Source: Allobaculum sp. Allo2 (GTDB taxonomy: Bacteria; Bacillota_I; Bacilli_A; Erysipelotrichales; Erysipelotrichaceae). From it: 64,000 nucleotides of DNA. Made by a program: the position numbers and the translations under genes. The notes under the pieces were generated by a model that was given only the letters and a program-made list of their open reading frames with translations, was not told the origin of the DNA and searched no databases. Positions 21,119 to 32,123 of this stretch are shown piece by piece; within the stretch, counting starts at the first letter, position 1; each line of letters opens with the position of its first letter. The stretch covers positions 1,798,001 through 1,862,000 of the forward strand of contig NZ_CP078088.1 of the NCBI RefSeq assembly GCF_022701175.1. Direction: 5' to 3'.

Positions 21119-21887
21119 TTATTCCGGTTTTGCCGGAGCATCCGTCGGTTCAGGCGCGCTGTGGATCTCTTTTGGCCGGCACGCGTACAGGAGGTATTCC
21201 TGATTGCCGCTGCGGCCGACGACCGGCGAGGGAATTTTGCGTACTTTTGCGTAGTGCATCAAAAGTGCGTTCTGAATTTTCTCTACGGCCTGCGCTTCGT
21301 ATTTCGGATTTTTAATGACGCCTTTTTGTTGAGTGCGTTTTGGTGCATTCAAACTGCGGTTTTACGAGCACGCACAGATGCTCGGGCATCATCTGCAAAA
21401 ACAGCGGTTCGAGTATGGAAAGGGCGGAAATAAAGCTGACATCCATGCAAATAAAGTCGATTTTGTCCGAAAACCAGCTTTTTAAAATGCTGCGCGCGTT
21501 CATGCCTTCCATCTCCACCACCCGCGAATCCGCTTTGAGCGCGGGTGAAAGCTGCAGATGACCAACATCTAAAGCGTATACTTTGCGCGCACCATGTTCA
21601 AGTACGCATTGCGTAAAACCTCCGGTGGAGGCGCCGATATCGAGAACACACTGATCTTTCACGTCGATGTGAAAGGCGTCAAAGGCGGCCTGAAGCTTTC
21701 CGCCGGCACGGCTGACATAATCGTGCTCGACAGGACGGATTTCAATCTGATCCTGTTCTTCTTCCTTCAGTTCATACGCCGGCTTGGTAATGGTTTTTCC
21801 GGCGATCGAGACGCGGCCCTGCTTGATGGCATCGGCTGCACGGGTGCGCGTCTGCAGTTCTTTGGCCAGATACTGATCAAGACGCAT
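21119..21887 (-). CDS. tlyA: TlyA-family 2'-O-methyltransferase / hemolysin homologue
   Basis: S4 RNA-binding domain (MRLDQYLAKELQTRTRAA) followed by an FtsJ-type methyltransferase with SAM motif LDIGASTGGFTQ near residue 84; family members methylate riboses in 16S/23S rRNA. About 256 residues after repair. The two parts differ by two bases; adding one A in each of two runs near 21347 and 21333 gives FECTKNALNKKGVIKNPKYE. The start at 21887 overlaps the dxs stop. Same order as in Bacillus-type clusters. Confidence 0.88.
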
Positions 21888-23738
21888 GATCTTTCAGCCT
21901 TTCCATTAAATCGTCGAGCGAAATGTGCTGCTCCTTTTGAGCTGTTCCACGCTTCCCTGCTCAATAAAGCCATCCTTTAACGTCAGCACATCGATATCTC
22001 GCTTATAGTCAGAGGCTCTGGCCTGAATCTGCATCGCCAGTCCGCCTTCGTACGAATCCGTTTCATAGACGGTAATCGGCTTGCCGGATTCAAAGAGCTT
22101 TTGAGCAGATCGTCATCGAGCGGTTTTAAAAAGCGTGCGTTAACAACCATCAGGGACAGATTTTCCTGACGAGCCCGGTCGAGAATACGATCGACGTCCG
22201 GACCGTAGGCGATCACGATCTGATCGGCTGGCCGATCCGCAAACGTTGAATACACCGTCCACGTTCCAGCGGGAATGAGCGCGAGATGCTCCTTTGGCGT
22301 AAAGGGTACTTTTCCACGCGGATAGCGGATAAACCAGGGCATATTCTGATGGAAGCCCGAATAGAGGAGATCCTGCGCTTCGAGCGCATCCTTTGGCTGG
22401 CACAGAACGATATCAGGAACGGTCGACAAAAAGGCGATGTCGTAAATGCCCTGATGCGTATCTCCGTCCGCGCCGACCAGACCGGCGCGGTCTATGCCGA
22501 CAACGACCGGCAGATGCATGCGTGCGGTATCGTGCAAAACCTGATCGTACGCTCTCTGCAAAAGGAACTGTAAATCGAAAGAAACGGGTGCAGACCGCCG
22601 GCAGCCATTGCCGCCGTCATCGTCATGGCGTGTTCTTCCGCAATGCCGGTATCGAAAAAGCGATCCGGATAGCGGCGGGCAATGGGCAGCAGTTCGCTTC
22701 CAGTCGCCATGGCCGGGGTAACGACGGCCAGCTTGGGATCGAGGGCCAGAAGACGCATGAGCGTGCGCGCGATCGCTTCCGACCAGCTTAAAACGCCGGG
22801 AACCGGTGCGGCCAGCGGCTTTCCGGTATACACATCAAACGGACCGACGCCATGCCACAGACCGATCGTATCGTTTTCGGCCATGGGATAGCCTTTTCCT
22901 TTTTCGTAATAACGTGCACCACGACCGGTTCATCTTTTTCTCTGGCCGTCTGAAACGCGGAAATGAGTGCGCCGATATCGTGGCCGTCCACCGGTCCGAT
23001 GTAGTTGAGATTAAACTGCGAAAAGAGCGGCGCGTCGACAACGGCCTGCCGGACCATGTCCCGGCTGCGCTTGAGAAAATGCAAAATTTCCTGTCCGGCT
23101 TCAGAGCTGGAAAGCGACTGACTGAGATCCTTTTTCGTATCCCGGTACACTTTCGACGTCCTAAGACGAGTAATCGATTTTTCCAGTCCGCTGTCGTTAG
23201 GCGAAATGGACATCGTATTGTCGTTAAAGACGATAATCATCTTGCGGCGCTGGCGGCCCAGATCGTTGAGCGCTTCGAGCGCCATTCCCGATCCGATCGC
23301 GCCATCGCCGATTACGCTGACGACTTCGTAATCCTGATGAAGCAGATCGCGGGCTGCCGCAAAGCCGAGCCCCGCCGAAATGGACGTCGAGGAATGGCCG
23401 GCTTCCCACGGGTCTGCCGGACTTTCGCTGCGTTTCTGAAAGCCGGAAAGGCCGTGAAACTGGCGCAGCGTGGAAAACTGATCGGCACGGCCGGTCAGAA
23501 TTTTATGCGCATACGACTGATGGCCGACATCAAAAATCAGCTTGTCTTTCGACGCATCAAAGACGTAGTGGAGGGCGATCGTCAGTTCGACGACGCCGAG
23601 GTTGCTGGAGAGATGGCCGCCGGTTTCCGAAACGGAATACAGCAGAAACAGCCGGATCTGACGCGCCAGAACTTCCATCTCCTTCAGGGAAAGTCTGCGC
23701 AGATCGTCACAGGTTTTCAGCTCGGTCAGATTCATCAC
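21877..23738 (-). CDS. dxs: 1-deoxy-D-xylulose-5-phosphate synthase
   Basis: Thiamine-diphosphate enzyme that condenses pyruvate and glyceraldehyde 3-phosphate, first step of the MEP isoprenoid pathway. About 621 residues. TPP motif GDGAIGSGMALEALND near residue 153, DVGHQSYAHKILTGR near 69, and IDRAGLVGADGDTHQG in the second domain. Four breaks: near 22893 (A), 22573 (T; SSFLQRAYDQV), 22100 (A; LLKKLFESGKP) and 21938 (A; EQLKKEQHISLDD). It ends at 21877, overlapping tlyA. Next to ispA, as expected for isoprenoid supply. Confidence 0.93.
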
Positions 23739-23752
23739 AACACTCCTTTCCC

Positions 23753-24682
23753 TTATCGCCTGAAGGCGTATTCTAAGAGTTTTTGAATTCGTTTGTTTTT
23801 CAGGCCGAAGCCTGATTTCGGATCAGTGAGTACGATGGCGAATTTCATCAAAAGTTCGCGCAGAGTCTGATCCTGCAGACCGAGCGCATCCAGCGTACGA
23901 TCGATTTTCGCGTAGCATTCTTCGATTTTGCGCGTCGCCTGATCGATTCCGTACTGCGTCAGGGCGGTCGCTTTGTCATTGCGCGTATCCGAAAGGGACT
24001 TGCCCATCTTCTCTTCGGTACTCGTCATTTCCAGCAGATCATCCTGTAACTGGAAAAGAATGCCGAGTTCCCTGCCGATTTCATCCCACGCGTCCAGATC
24101 TTCTTCATGATCCGCAATAAGAGCGGCTGAACTGAGCGGCAGCTGAAAGAGACAGCCGGTTTTGAGCGTTTCAATGCGCACGAGCTGCTCCAGGCTTTCG
24201 TCATCCGAAGCCGAACTCCACAAATCGAGATCCTGTCCGAGACACATGCCATTGGCGCCGGCTTTCTGCGCCATCAGGCGGCAGAGTGCAGCTGCATCTT
24301 TTGGATTTTCCGCCTTTGCGGCCATTTCAAAGGCCAGCGTCTGCAGGGCATCGCCTGCCAGAAGGCCGACATCCGTTCCAAACAGAATGTGTGTGCACGG
24401 TTTGCCGCGGCGCATCCTGTCGTCGTCCATTTCCGGCATGTCGTCATGAATGAGCGAGTATGTATGCATCATTTCAATGCCGCACGCCATATCCAGACCT
24501 TTTAAGGGATCCAGACCATACGCCTCAAGGGCCGCAAAGAGCAGCAGCGGACGAAGCCGCTTGCCGCCGCCAAGTAGGGCGTACCCCATGGCTTCCTGAA
24601 TCCGGGACGGTTCTAAAGCGGCAATGCTTTCGTCCAGGCGCTTTTCCAGCACCTGTTTACACGTTTCCAGTTCAGGCTTCAT
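23753..24682 (-). CDS. ispA: polyprenyl (farnesyl/geranylgeranyl) diphosphate synthase
   Basis: Intact 309-residue trans-prenyltransferase that extends isoprenyl diphosphates. First Asp-rich motif HDDMPEMDDD near residue 83, second FQLQDDLLE near 228, and GGGKRLRP near 38. The start at 24682 overlaps the xseB end by 11 bases. Chain length cannot be decided by eye, though the cluster position (xseB-ispA-dxs) supports the IspA type. Confidence 0.93.
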   Translation of the reverse strand: MKPELETCKQVLEKRLDESIAALEPSRIQEAMGYALLGGGKRLRPLLLFAALEAYGLDPLKGLDMACGIEMMHTYSLIHDDMPEMDDDRMRRGKPCTHILFGTDVGLLAGDALQTLAFEMAAKAENPKDAAALCRLMAQKAGANGMCLGQDLDLWSSASDDESLEQLVRIETLKTGCLFQLPLSSAALIADHEEDLDAWDEIGRELGILFQLQDDLLEMTSTEEKMGKSLSDTRNDKATALTQYGIDQATRKIEECYAKIDRTLDALGLQDQTLRELLMKFAIVLTDPKSGFGLKNKRIQKLLEYAFRR

Positions 24683-24928
24683 GGACGTCTCCTCGATTGG
24701 CCTGAGCGCTCAGCTGATTCATTTCCATCTGGAACTGATCGAGCTGCTGCGAGCAGAACTGTGAAATCTGAAGGCCTTCCTTGTAAAGAACAAGCGCGGT
24801 TTCCAGATCGAGATTGGGATCGTTGAGCTGGTTAACAATTTCTTCCAGGCGCTTCATGGCTTTCTGAAAGCTCATGGGCTGACCCTGGGCATCGAGCGGT
24901 GCCGGGATCGCTGTCGTTTTTGAACCAT
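24672..24928 (-). CDS. xseB: exodeoxyribonuclease VII small subunit
   Basis: Partner of XseA in single-strand DNA degradation. The core is MSFQKAMKRLEEIVNQLNDP with the family LE.AL.LYKEGLQ pattern, all helical. The frame open as read starts at 24875, but there is no ribosome site there; AAAGGAG lies before the ATG at 24928. Adding one A in the run near 24918 joins them (MVQKTTAIPAPLDAQGQP), giving about 85 residues. Overlaps ispA. Confidence 0.88.
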
Positions 24929-25054
24929 GGCAGTATGGCTCCTTTCTGTATGGGAAACGAAACGATTCGATCCAGAGGACTGAACCGAATCTTCCGGTTA
25001 CTGTGCAAAGACGTTTGGTTTAAACGCTATTTTCAGAAATTTTATGTCCTTTGC

Positions 25055-25080
25055 CGCCTGGGATGAACCCAGGCGTTTTT
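25055..25080 (+). terminator. intrinsic-terminator-like hairpin beside xseA stop
   Basis: CGCCTGGG/CCCAGGCG perfect stem, five-base loop, then TTTTT on the plus strand. The flanking genes run on the minus strand, on which no T-run follows, so as drawn it would block antisense transcription into xseA or act in both directions. Confidence 0.5.
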
Positions 25081-26505
25081 ACTGATCCGTGTCCGGCGCT
25101 TCGCCTTCCGTTTTCAGATCCGGTGAAACCGACTGAACCACGGATACAGCCGAGCCCCTCGCAAAGCGGATATCAAGCGAATCGCCGGCTTTGAGCGAAT
25201 CGGCCGAAGAGAGAACGTGTCCGTTCTGGCGGACGATGGAAAAGCCGCGTTCAAGCGTACGCTCTACGGAGAGCGCCTGCAAAAGCGCGTCCAGTTTATC
25301 AAGCGCACTGCGGCTGCGTTCATAGTGCCAGTCCATGGCTTTTTCCATTTTCTGCACGTTCTGGCCGATCTCATTTTGCATCAGAGTAATGCGATGAACG
25401 GGCGCTGCAAAATAGAGCGCGGACGTCGTGCTCGACAGCCGGTTTTTCTGCGTGCGCAAAAGATTTTCCATTTCGACCGGCAAAAAGGCTGAAGCTTTTT
25501 CCAGACGGCTTTGCGCGCTGGACAGAATGGCCGCAAAGGCACCGTTAAGCTTTTGAATCTGCACATTGAGGGGTGCTCTTCGCGTTTCCAGATAGCCCTG
25601 CACATTGGACAGGGGCGAAGAGCCGACCAGATACAGGAGATTTTGCCGGCTGACCTGAAGCAGGCGGCGTGTCCGCTCTTCCATCTGGCGCGTGAGCACA
25701 TCCAGTCTGGCCCGTACTTCGTTCTGATCGGGCGTCACCCACTGCGCCGCGGCTGTTGGCGTCAGAGCACGATGGTCGGCGGCCAGATCGGCCAGCGACG
25801 TATCGATTTCATGGCCGATGCCCGTGACGGTGTACGTTTTCATGGCTGCGAGCGTACGGACGATCTGCTCGTCGTTAAAGCAGAAGAGATCTTCAAAGCT
25901 TCCTCCGCCGCGAATGAGCAGAACGGCATCCATGCCGGCCGCATCGGCTTCTTTGAGCGCCGCAACAATTTTGGGCGGGGCGTCATTTCCCTGCACCGGT
26001 GCGGGAAACAGGGTGGCCTGAAGCATCGGCCAGCGCAGACGGATGGTTTTCAGGGCATCCTGCAGGCCGGCGGTCGTCTTGCCCGTTACGATCGCGATTT
26101 TATTGATTTCCTCGGGTCTTGGCTTTTGCGGCCCTGATCAAAAAGACCTTCGGCAGCCAGTCGTTTCTTGCGCTCTTCAAGCTGCAGATAGAGCGCGCCG
26201 ATGCCGCCGAGTTCTACATGGTCGACATTGAACTTCAGCTGACCGCGCTTTACGTAAAGATCGAGCGTTCCATGAACAAGGACAGCCATTCCGTCCTCGA
26301 GAGTAAATCCTACCCGGCTCGCATTCGAGCGCCAGAGAGTACAGGAAAGCTGTCCTTCTTCATCCTTAAGATCAAAGTAGCAGTGGCCGCTGACATAGCG
26401 AACGTTGGAAAGTTCGCCGGAAATCATGACGCTGTCCGTATGGACTTTCGACGTCAGAAACTGACTGACCAGCGTGACCAGCTGGGAAACTTTTATAGTT
26501 TTCAT
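25079..26505 (-). CDS. xseA: exodeoxyribonuclease VII large subunit
   Basis: Catalytic subunit of exonuclease VII, about 475 residues. N-terminal OB-fold (TDSVMISGELSNVRYVSGH) and the conserved catalytic region with RGGGSFEDL, GIGHEIDTSLAD and ALTPTAAAQ; the C-terminal coiled coil follows. One break near 26127 is closed by one A (GRKKPRPEEINKIAIVTG). The start at 26505 overlaps the nusB end by 4 bases (ATGA). Confidence 0.92.
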
Positions 26506-27076
26506 TTCAGCGAATCAAGAATCGCATTCACCATTTTGGCAGAACCGGGCTCGCTGTACTCCTTGCAAAGCGTGATCGCTTCGTTGATGACCGCAGGTTT
26601 CAGGGCGATTCCTTCCAGAATTTCCTGCGTGCTCATCAGAAGGATGGCCTGTTCAATAACCGGCATGCGGTTCCAGGTCCAGTCCCTGCGCAGCTTGGAG
26701 GAGAGCAGTTCGATGTATTCGTCCTTGTGTTCCATAGTGCCGATGGAAAGCTCATACAGGTAGCCGTCAATGGCGTTATGGCCATGAAGCAGATCAAAGA
26801 GCGCCTTGCGGATATCGGTTCCGACGAGCAGATTCTGATAGATCGCCTTCAGCGCGATAATGCGCATCTGGTGACGGTTAAACGGGATGCCGTATTTCAG
26901 CATGAGATCGGTGCTCAGCGGAATTTTCTGTACGAGCGCTTCCTGAATTTCCACAGGAATTTCGTCGAGTCGATCCTTGATGGCGTCATAAATAAACGGA
27001 GAGAGATTCGAAAGTCCTTTTCGAGTTCTTCCGGGCTCATCGGCTCAACATCGGCCAGGGTCTTTTTCTGTTTCAT
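26502..27076 (-). CDS. nusB: transcription antitermination factor NusB with N-terminal extension
   Basis: RNA-binding antitermination factor. The NusB core starts at FNRHQMRIIALKAIYQ and continues through MPVIEQAILLMSTQEILEG to INEAITLCKEYS. AAAGGA precedes the ATG at 27076 (MKQKKTLADVEPMSPEELEK); one A added near 27018 joins it to the core. This makes about 191 residues, with ~60 extra residues before the normal NusB start. A GTG at 26954 would be the uncorrected start and lacks a ribosome site. Confidence 0.8.
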
Positions 27077-27119
27077 AGTGTCTTGTATTCCTTTCAAAAA
27101 AGGAAATCCGCCGATTTCC

Positions 27120-27448
27120 CTAAAGATAAATCCGACGACCTGAATCTCAATCGATTCTGGTTTGTAGTCGGTCATGTATTCAATGCTTTCGTAAATCTTG
27201 TTCTGCAGGGCCGCGCATAAATCCGTAACATTGGCATTTACGCCAAGCCGAACGGGAATGGAAATATACAGTTTTCCGTCTTCAATCCAGGAAAGCTTGT
27301 CGGCATGGAATACTTTGGAGCTTTCTGCGACTTCAACGTCTTTCGATTCATCAATCACATTGCGGGCGATTGCAGAAAAAACGGAACGGTTGTATACGAT
27401 CGAGCCGTACTGGTCCGTTACTTTCATTGCACTAGTTTGATTTGACAT
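27120..27448 (-). CDS. Asp23/Gls24 family envelope stress protein
   Basis: About 109 residues, starting at 27448 (MSNQTSAMKVTDQYGSIVYN) behind AGGTGAAA. It shows the Asp23 pattern of an alpha/beta fold with SIPVRLGVNANVTDLCAALQNKI and a closing strand SIEIQVVGFIF. As read the frame runs on into the nusB leader; one extra T near 27122 would give a TAG stop at 27120, which fits the family's end. In Firmicutes this gene commonly precedes nusB. Confidence 0.82.
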
Positions 27449-27462
27449 AATTTCACCTGACT

Positions 27463-28441
27463 TCACGGTTCAAGTATACCATCGAGCCCATCCAAACTCC
27501 ATAAATTAACTGTATGGTCCAGACGGGCATCCGGCAACGCTAGTGCCTTTAAAGATGCCTTCTCGTCCCGCCTGAGCTGTTCCTTTAAATCGTCTACGCT
27601 CGCAAAGCGGATTTCTGAACGCAGGCGCCTGGCGAACAGAAAGCGCACTTTTTGCCATAGAGGGAGCCGGAATAGTCAAACAGATGGGCTTCAATCGTCT
27701 TTTCCCGGTTGTTAAACGTCGGATTGGTGCCGACATTGATCATCGCCTTGTACGCGTGATTCTTTACGAGAACATACCCTGCGTACACGCCGGAAGCCGG
27801 GCAGAGCTCTTCTTTGGAAAAGGAGAGATTGGCGGTCGGAAAGCCAAGCTTGCGGCCGCGCTGAAAGCCCGATTCCACCGTGCCTTTCATCGTGTACAAA
27901 TAGCCGAGCAGTTCGCCGGCTTCTTCCACATTGCCTTCGCGAATCAGCGCTTCGATCCGGCTGGAGGAAATTTTTTCTTCGTGATCGCTGATCTGTTCGA
28001 TCACATCGACCGGAAGACCGCTGTCCTTTCTGAGCGTTTCAATATTGCCGCTTCCCTTTTTCCCGTACGTGTAGTCAAAGCCGCAGACGACTTCTGTAAT
28101 GTTCAGATCCTTTAAAAACTGATGGAACTGTTCGTTGGAAAGGCCCGCGAATTCCCGGGTAAAGTTCACGATGTAAAAGCAGTCGATGCCCATCGACTCG
28201 AGAATCATCGCCTTGTCTTCGAGATCGCTTAGATGATGCAGATCCGCATTCGGCTTCAGCACCTGCCAGGGGTCCGGATCAAACGTCAGGACGGCACTCT
28301 GTATTCCGGCGGCTTTGGCTTTGGCTATCGCCGTCTCCATCAGCTGCCGGTGTCCTCGATGGACGCCGTCAAAATAGCCAAGGGCGCAGACGCTTTCTCT
28401 AAAGCCGGAATCTGATCGAATTCTATGCGTATGCTTTTCAT
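27463..28441 (-). CDS. ribF: bifunctional riboflavin kinase / FAD synthetase
   Basis: Makes FMN and FAD. N-terminal nucleotidyltransferase with GYFDGVHRGHRQL near residue 25 and the SSSRIEALIREG motif; C-terminal kinase with GRKLGFPTANLSF and GVYAGYVLV. About 326 residues. Breaks near 28377 (C; ASAPLGYFDGVH) and 27654 (A; YGKKVRFLFARRLR). The start at 28441 overlaps the truB stop (ATGA), the usual truB-ribF pairing. Supplies flavin for EtfAB/Bcd in the same window. Confidence 0.92.
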
Positions 28442-29390
28442 TGCCAGAGCCCCCTTGTACAGGAAAACAGATCCCGGTCCCTGAATTTTCGCGTATAAAT
28501 GGCGAGAACTTCGTTTCCGTCCATCATCAGAACCTGATCGTATTCGCTTTGAAAATGGATCGTTTTTCCGTTTCGAATATCGTCCGGTGTTTCGTAATCG
28601 ACTTTGGGCAGATCCAGGAGCCGGTCCATCGGATAAAGCGTATGTTCTGGTGCTTCTAAGTCTTCGGCTTCTTCAATCGTAAAGCCGTTGGCTTTTGTTC
28701 GCTGCAGGGCGCTCATTGCGGCGAGGTTTCCGCTCTTTACGCCAAAATCCCGGCAGATGGAGCGAACGTACGTACCGGAAGAGCATGAAACCCAGAACGA
28801 GAAATCCGCTTTCTGAACGGATTCTCTTTCCTCCAGTTCGATCTGTTCATTTTGTTCCTTCTCAGCCGCTTCCCCTCGGTTGCTTCTGTCTTTTCTTCAG
28901 AAGCAAGCGTCACGAAATCGTCCATCCATTGGGGCGCATCCAGGGCACGGATATCGTAAATGGTAATATCCGAATACACTTTGGGGACTTCCTTACCTTC
29001 TCGCAGGTATTCATACAGCTTCTTTCCGTCCACCTTTTTAGCTGCTGCTTTGGGAACGAGCTGATGCTGCTCGCCTTTAAAGGAATCCAGAAGACTCTGC
29101 ACATCAAAATCCAGAGTGACCGGGCGAATCGCTTCGAGCTTTCCGGTGATGTCATCGGTGTCATAAGAAGCGCCAAGTTCGCAGCGCGCGATATACTCTT
29201 TATCGGTATCTTTTAAAAACGGCAGAAGCTTGCAGGCTCTGCCGGCGAGAACGACCAGAACGCCGGAAGCCATGGGATCCAGAGTGCCGGCGTGGCCGAA
29301 TTTTTTCTGTTTATATTGTTTACGAAGCCTGGCAATGACATCAAAACTCGTCATCCCCGCCGGCTTGTTGATTACAAGAATTCCATCCAT
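28438..29390 (-). CDS. truB: tRNA pseudouridine-55 synthase TruB with acidic insert
   Basis: Catalytic Asp in GHAGTLDPMASGVL near residue 39; YVRSICRDFG motif near 215. About 317 residues. Between residues ~163 and 195 lies a Glu/Lys/Gln-rich insert (SEEKTEATEGEAAEKEQNEQ) not typical of TruB. The break near 28877 is in this insert and is fixed by a fifth G. The uncorrected frame would drop the C-terminal part. Coupled to ribF. Confidence 0.9.
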
Positions 29391-29602
29391 ACCGCTATTT
29401 TAAGCAATTCCGAACAAACATCAAAACAGACAGACCTGTCCCCTTTCCGCACCCTCCCTTCAGCCATTGCATTTGCGAAAAATTGCTGGTGACGTTTTCC
29501 ATGCAGGAAAGCATTCAAGGGGCACATGCGACCTTGCCGTATGCCGCTCGGGCAGCCTGCCGTCTGTCTTTTCCCCGAAAGGTTAAACACAAACCCATAT
29601 TT

Positions 29603-30345
29603 ATGAAACTGCAGACTCTACTTCGAAAAATCCGCCTGGCCGATCAGGACTTTCGCCTGATTGAACCTGGCGATATGCTCGCCCTAGCTCTTTCTGGCGG
29701 CAAGGATTCCATGCTGCTGTGGCTGGCGCTGAGCATGTATCAGAAATTCAAGGGAAAGGATTTTTCCCTTTGCGCGATTCATATCGACGTCGGCTTTTCC
29801 AGCAAGGAAACCGAGCTCATGAAAGAATTCGCCGAGAAATACAATCTTGAACTTCACATTGTCGACACCCGCATTTTCGATATTTTAAATCTTCCCGAAA
29901 ATCTGCAGGGCGATCGGATTTCCTGTTCGCTCTGTTCCACGCTCAAAAAAGGAACACTCATCGAAGAAGCCAAAAAGCTTGGCTGCAATAAAGTCGTCTT
30001 CGGTCATCATGCCGACGATGCGACGGAAACCATCCTGCTCAATCTCATTCACGGCGGACGCTTCGCCTGCTTCTCGCCCAGCCAGTACATGTCCAGAACG
30101 GACGTTACGCTCATTCGTCCGCTCGTCTACGCCACGGAAGAAGAAATCATCAAAGCGTGCCGGGACAATGAGATTCCTGCCGTGAAACCCGTCTGTCCAA
30201 ACGACGGCCATTCACAGCGTCAGGAAATGAAGGAGCTTTTAAACGAGCTGTATGCACACTATCCGATGGCTAAAGAAAACTTTCAGCTTGCGCTGACCAA
30301 CCGCAAGGAAGACCGGCTCTGGCAAAAGTCGAAGACCAGAAGTAA
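29603..30345 (+). CDS. TtcA-family tRNA 2-thiocytidine synthetase
   Basis: PP-loop ATPase that activates C32 of tRNA for thiolation. P-loop SGGKDSMLL near residue 31, CSLC cysteine pair near 112, GHHADDATET near 136. Start at 29603 (MKLQTLLRKIRLADQ). As read the frame continues to 30499 through a sequence unlike any family member; one A added near 30325 (LWQKVEDQK) gives a stop at 30345 and about 247 residues, the normal size. Confidence 0.85.
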
Positions 30346-30583
30346 AGCCGTACACTCCTGCCCTCAGGATCAGAGCTCAGTTCCATGCCGCAGGCAGAAT
30401 ATGCAGCAACACGCCGCAGAAGCGGAAATTTTCCCGTCTGCGTCGTGTTCCTTTGCTTCCGCTTCAACAATAAGCGGACATACCATTCGAGCAATATAAA
30501 AACGGCTTTTTCAAGCCGAATTTCCGGACGCAGGCCGTGAGAATCCGATGGAAAAGCCGTTTAAACTCTGTTTTCCTTGAAAA
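30346..30583. other. convergent intergenic region
   Basis: Lies between the ttcA-like and yebC genes. It holds the terminator at 30503-30518 and a larger AAACGGCTTTT...AAAAGCCGTTT inverted repeat around it (30499-30509 and 30552-30562). Confidence 0.5.
30503..30518 (-). terminator. terminator of yebC
   Basis: CGGCTT-GAAA-AAGCCG on the minus strand, a GNRA-capped stem, followed by TTTTTAT. Confidence 0.75.
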
Positions 30584-31305
30584 CTAGATATTGGATACGT
30601 TGTGGTAAACGTTCTGTACGTCATCGACTTCGTCAAGCAGAGTCAGCAGACGGCGGAACAGTTCGAGATCTTCGCCCTCGAGCTCAACGGTTTCGTTTGG
30701 AACCATGCGGCGTTCGAGAACTTCGTATTTTACATCCGGAATCAGCTTATCGATGGCTTCCTTGGCTTCATCGAGCTGAGTCGGATCGACCGTAACGGTC
30801 ATGTAGCCGTCTTCCACTTCCACATCGCGCAGATCGATATCGCCTTCGAGCATGGCTTCCATCATGGCATCTTCGTCTTCAAACGGAACAACAATGACGC
30901 CGAGATCTTCGTAGCCGAAGGATACGGATCCGTTTACGCCCATTTTGGAATGGGACTTGTTGAAACAGGCACGCAGGTTTGCGATAGTGCGGTTGGCGTT
31001 GTCAGTCAGGCAGTCGACGATGATGGTGGAGCCGGCGCCGGCGCCGAATCCTTCGTAACGAGCTGCCGAGAAGCTTTCATCCGCAGAGGATTTTGCTTTA
31101 TCAATGGCACGTTTGATGACATCGGAGGGGACGGAGTTAGCCTTGGCGCGGGCGATTGCCTTTTGAGCGCCTGGTTCATATCGGGATCAGGGACACCGCT
31201 CTTTGCGGCCACTAAGATTTCTTTCGAGTATCTGGAGTATACCTTTGCTTTGGCGGCGGCAGTTTTGGCCATGGCTGCTGCACGCACTTCAAAATGTCTT
31301 CCCAT
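30584..31305 (-). CDS. YebC/PmpR-family (TACO1-like) protein
   Basis: About 240 residues, the family length. Begins [20 protein letters not shown] and contains [15 protein letters not shown] and [15 protein letters not shown], the YebC signature; the C-terminal part is acidic ([19 protein letters not shown]). Members act as transcription regulators or help ribosomes through polyproline stretches. One break near 31167 is restored by one A ([12 protein letters not shown]). Followed by a GNRA-loop terminator. Confidence 0.9.
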
Positions 31306-31621
31306 AATTCATCCTTTCAAAAATTACTTTGTTAATATATCACTTTTTCGGACAGGTACAATCTGACCCGCCTCTTTGATCGTAGAAGATTCGAAAAAGA
31401 CGCTTATATAAAGAAGGAAACGATTCCCTTACGATCGTTTTCTGAGGGTGAATAAAACACTCTATCACACAATTTTCCGTAATTTAAAAATGCGGAGCGC
31501 TTTCATCTTTAAAATTGCGGTTTTTCAAAGTGAAATTTGAATCGGTCTTGTATCTTGCCTACCCTTTGGATAGGATTAATTCGCTGTTAAGAACTCTAAG
31601 AAAGGAGCTGAATTCAGCCGT
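31306..31621. other. divergent promoter region yebC / spx
   Basis: About 315 AT-rich bases. A weak TTGAAT-N17-TACCCT pair precedes the spx start. No gene supported. Confidence 0.35.
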
Positions 31622-32018
31622 ATGAATAATACCGTATTGTTCTATACTTCCCCGGCTGTTCAAACTGCCGAAAAGCCAAAAATGGCTCGATGAAAATCAT
31701 ATTCATTATATTGAAAAAAACGTCTTCTCGTCTGATCTGACCGAGCAGGAGATTAAATATCTGATGGCCCGCTGCGAAAACGGAACAGAGGACATCATTT
31801 CTACCCGTTCCAAGACTTATGCTTTGCTTAACGGAAGAATTGACGATATGACGATCTCTGAACTGACCAGTTTCATCCACGAAAATCCGTCCATTCTCAA
31901 GCGTCCGATTCTTCTTTCCGAACGCAGCATGGCGGTTGGATACGACCACGACGAAATCACAGCCCTGATTCCCCGCCGCGGCAGAGGTCGCGACCTGGCC
32001 AATCCTTACGTTTACTAG
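31622..32018 (+). CDS. spx: Spx/ArsC-family transcriptional regulator
   Basis: Thioredoxin-fold protein that binds the RNA polymerase alpha C-terminal domain and responds to thiol stress. About 132 residues. The redox CxxC is CSNC near residue 13 (YTSPGCSNCRKAKKWL) and the C-terminal RPILLSERSMAVGYDHDEI fits Spx. The start at 31622 follows AAGGAG. Two breaks near 31650 (C) and 31678 (A) must be repaired to see the N terminus. A terminator follows. Confidence 0.87.
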
Positions 32019-32039
32019 ATCATTTGTCACCCATTTTAT

Positions 32040-32072
32040 AAACCGGATTCTTCTTACGGGAACCCGGTTTTT
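32040..32072 (+). terminator. terminator after spx
   Basis: AAACCGG/CCGGTTT stem with a loop of about 17 bases, followed by TTTTT. Confidence 0.65.
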
Positions 32073-32123
32073 CGTGTCTTTTGAGATGATTTCTTTATCT
32101 GAATTTAATACTTAATTAACGTG

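Noticed and set aside
30346-30499. C-terminal extension of the TtcA-like protein to 30499
   Set aside because: The added part resembles no family and appears only because an A-run is one base short; the repaired frame stops at 30345.
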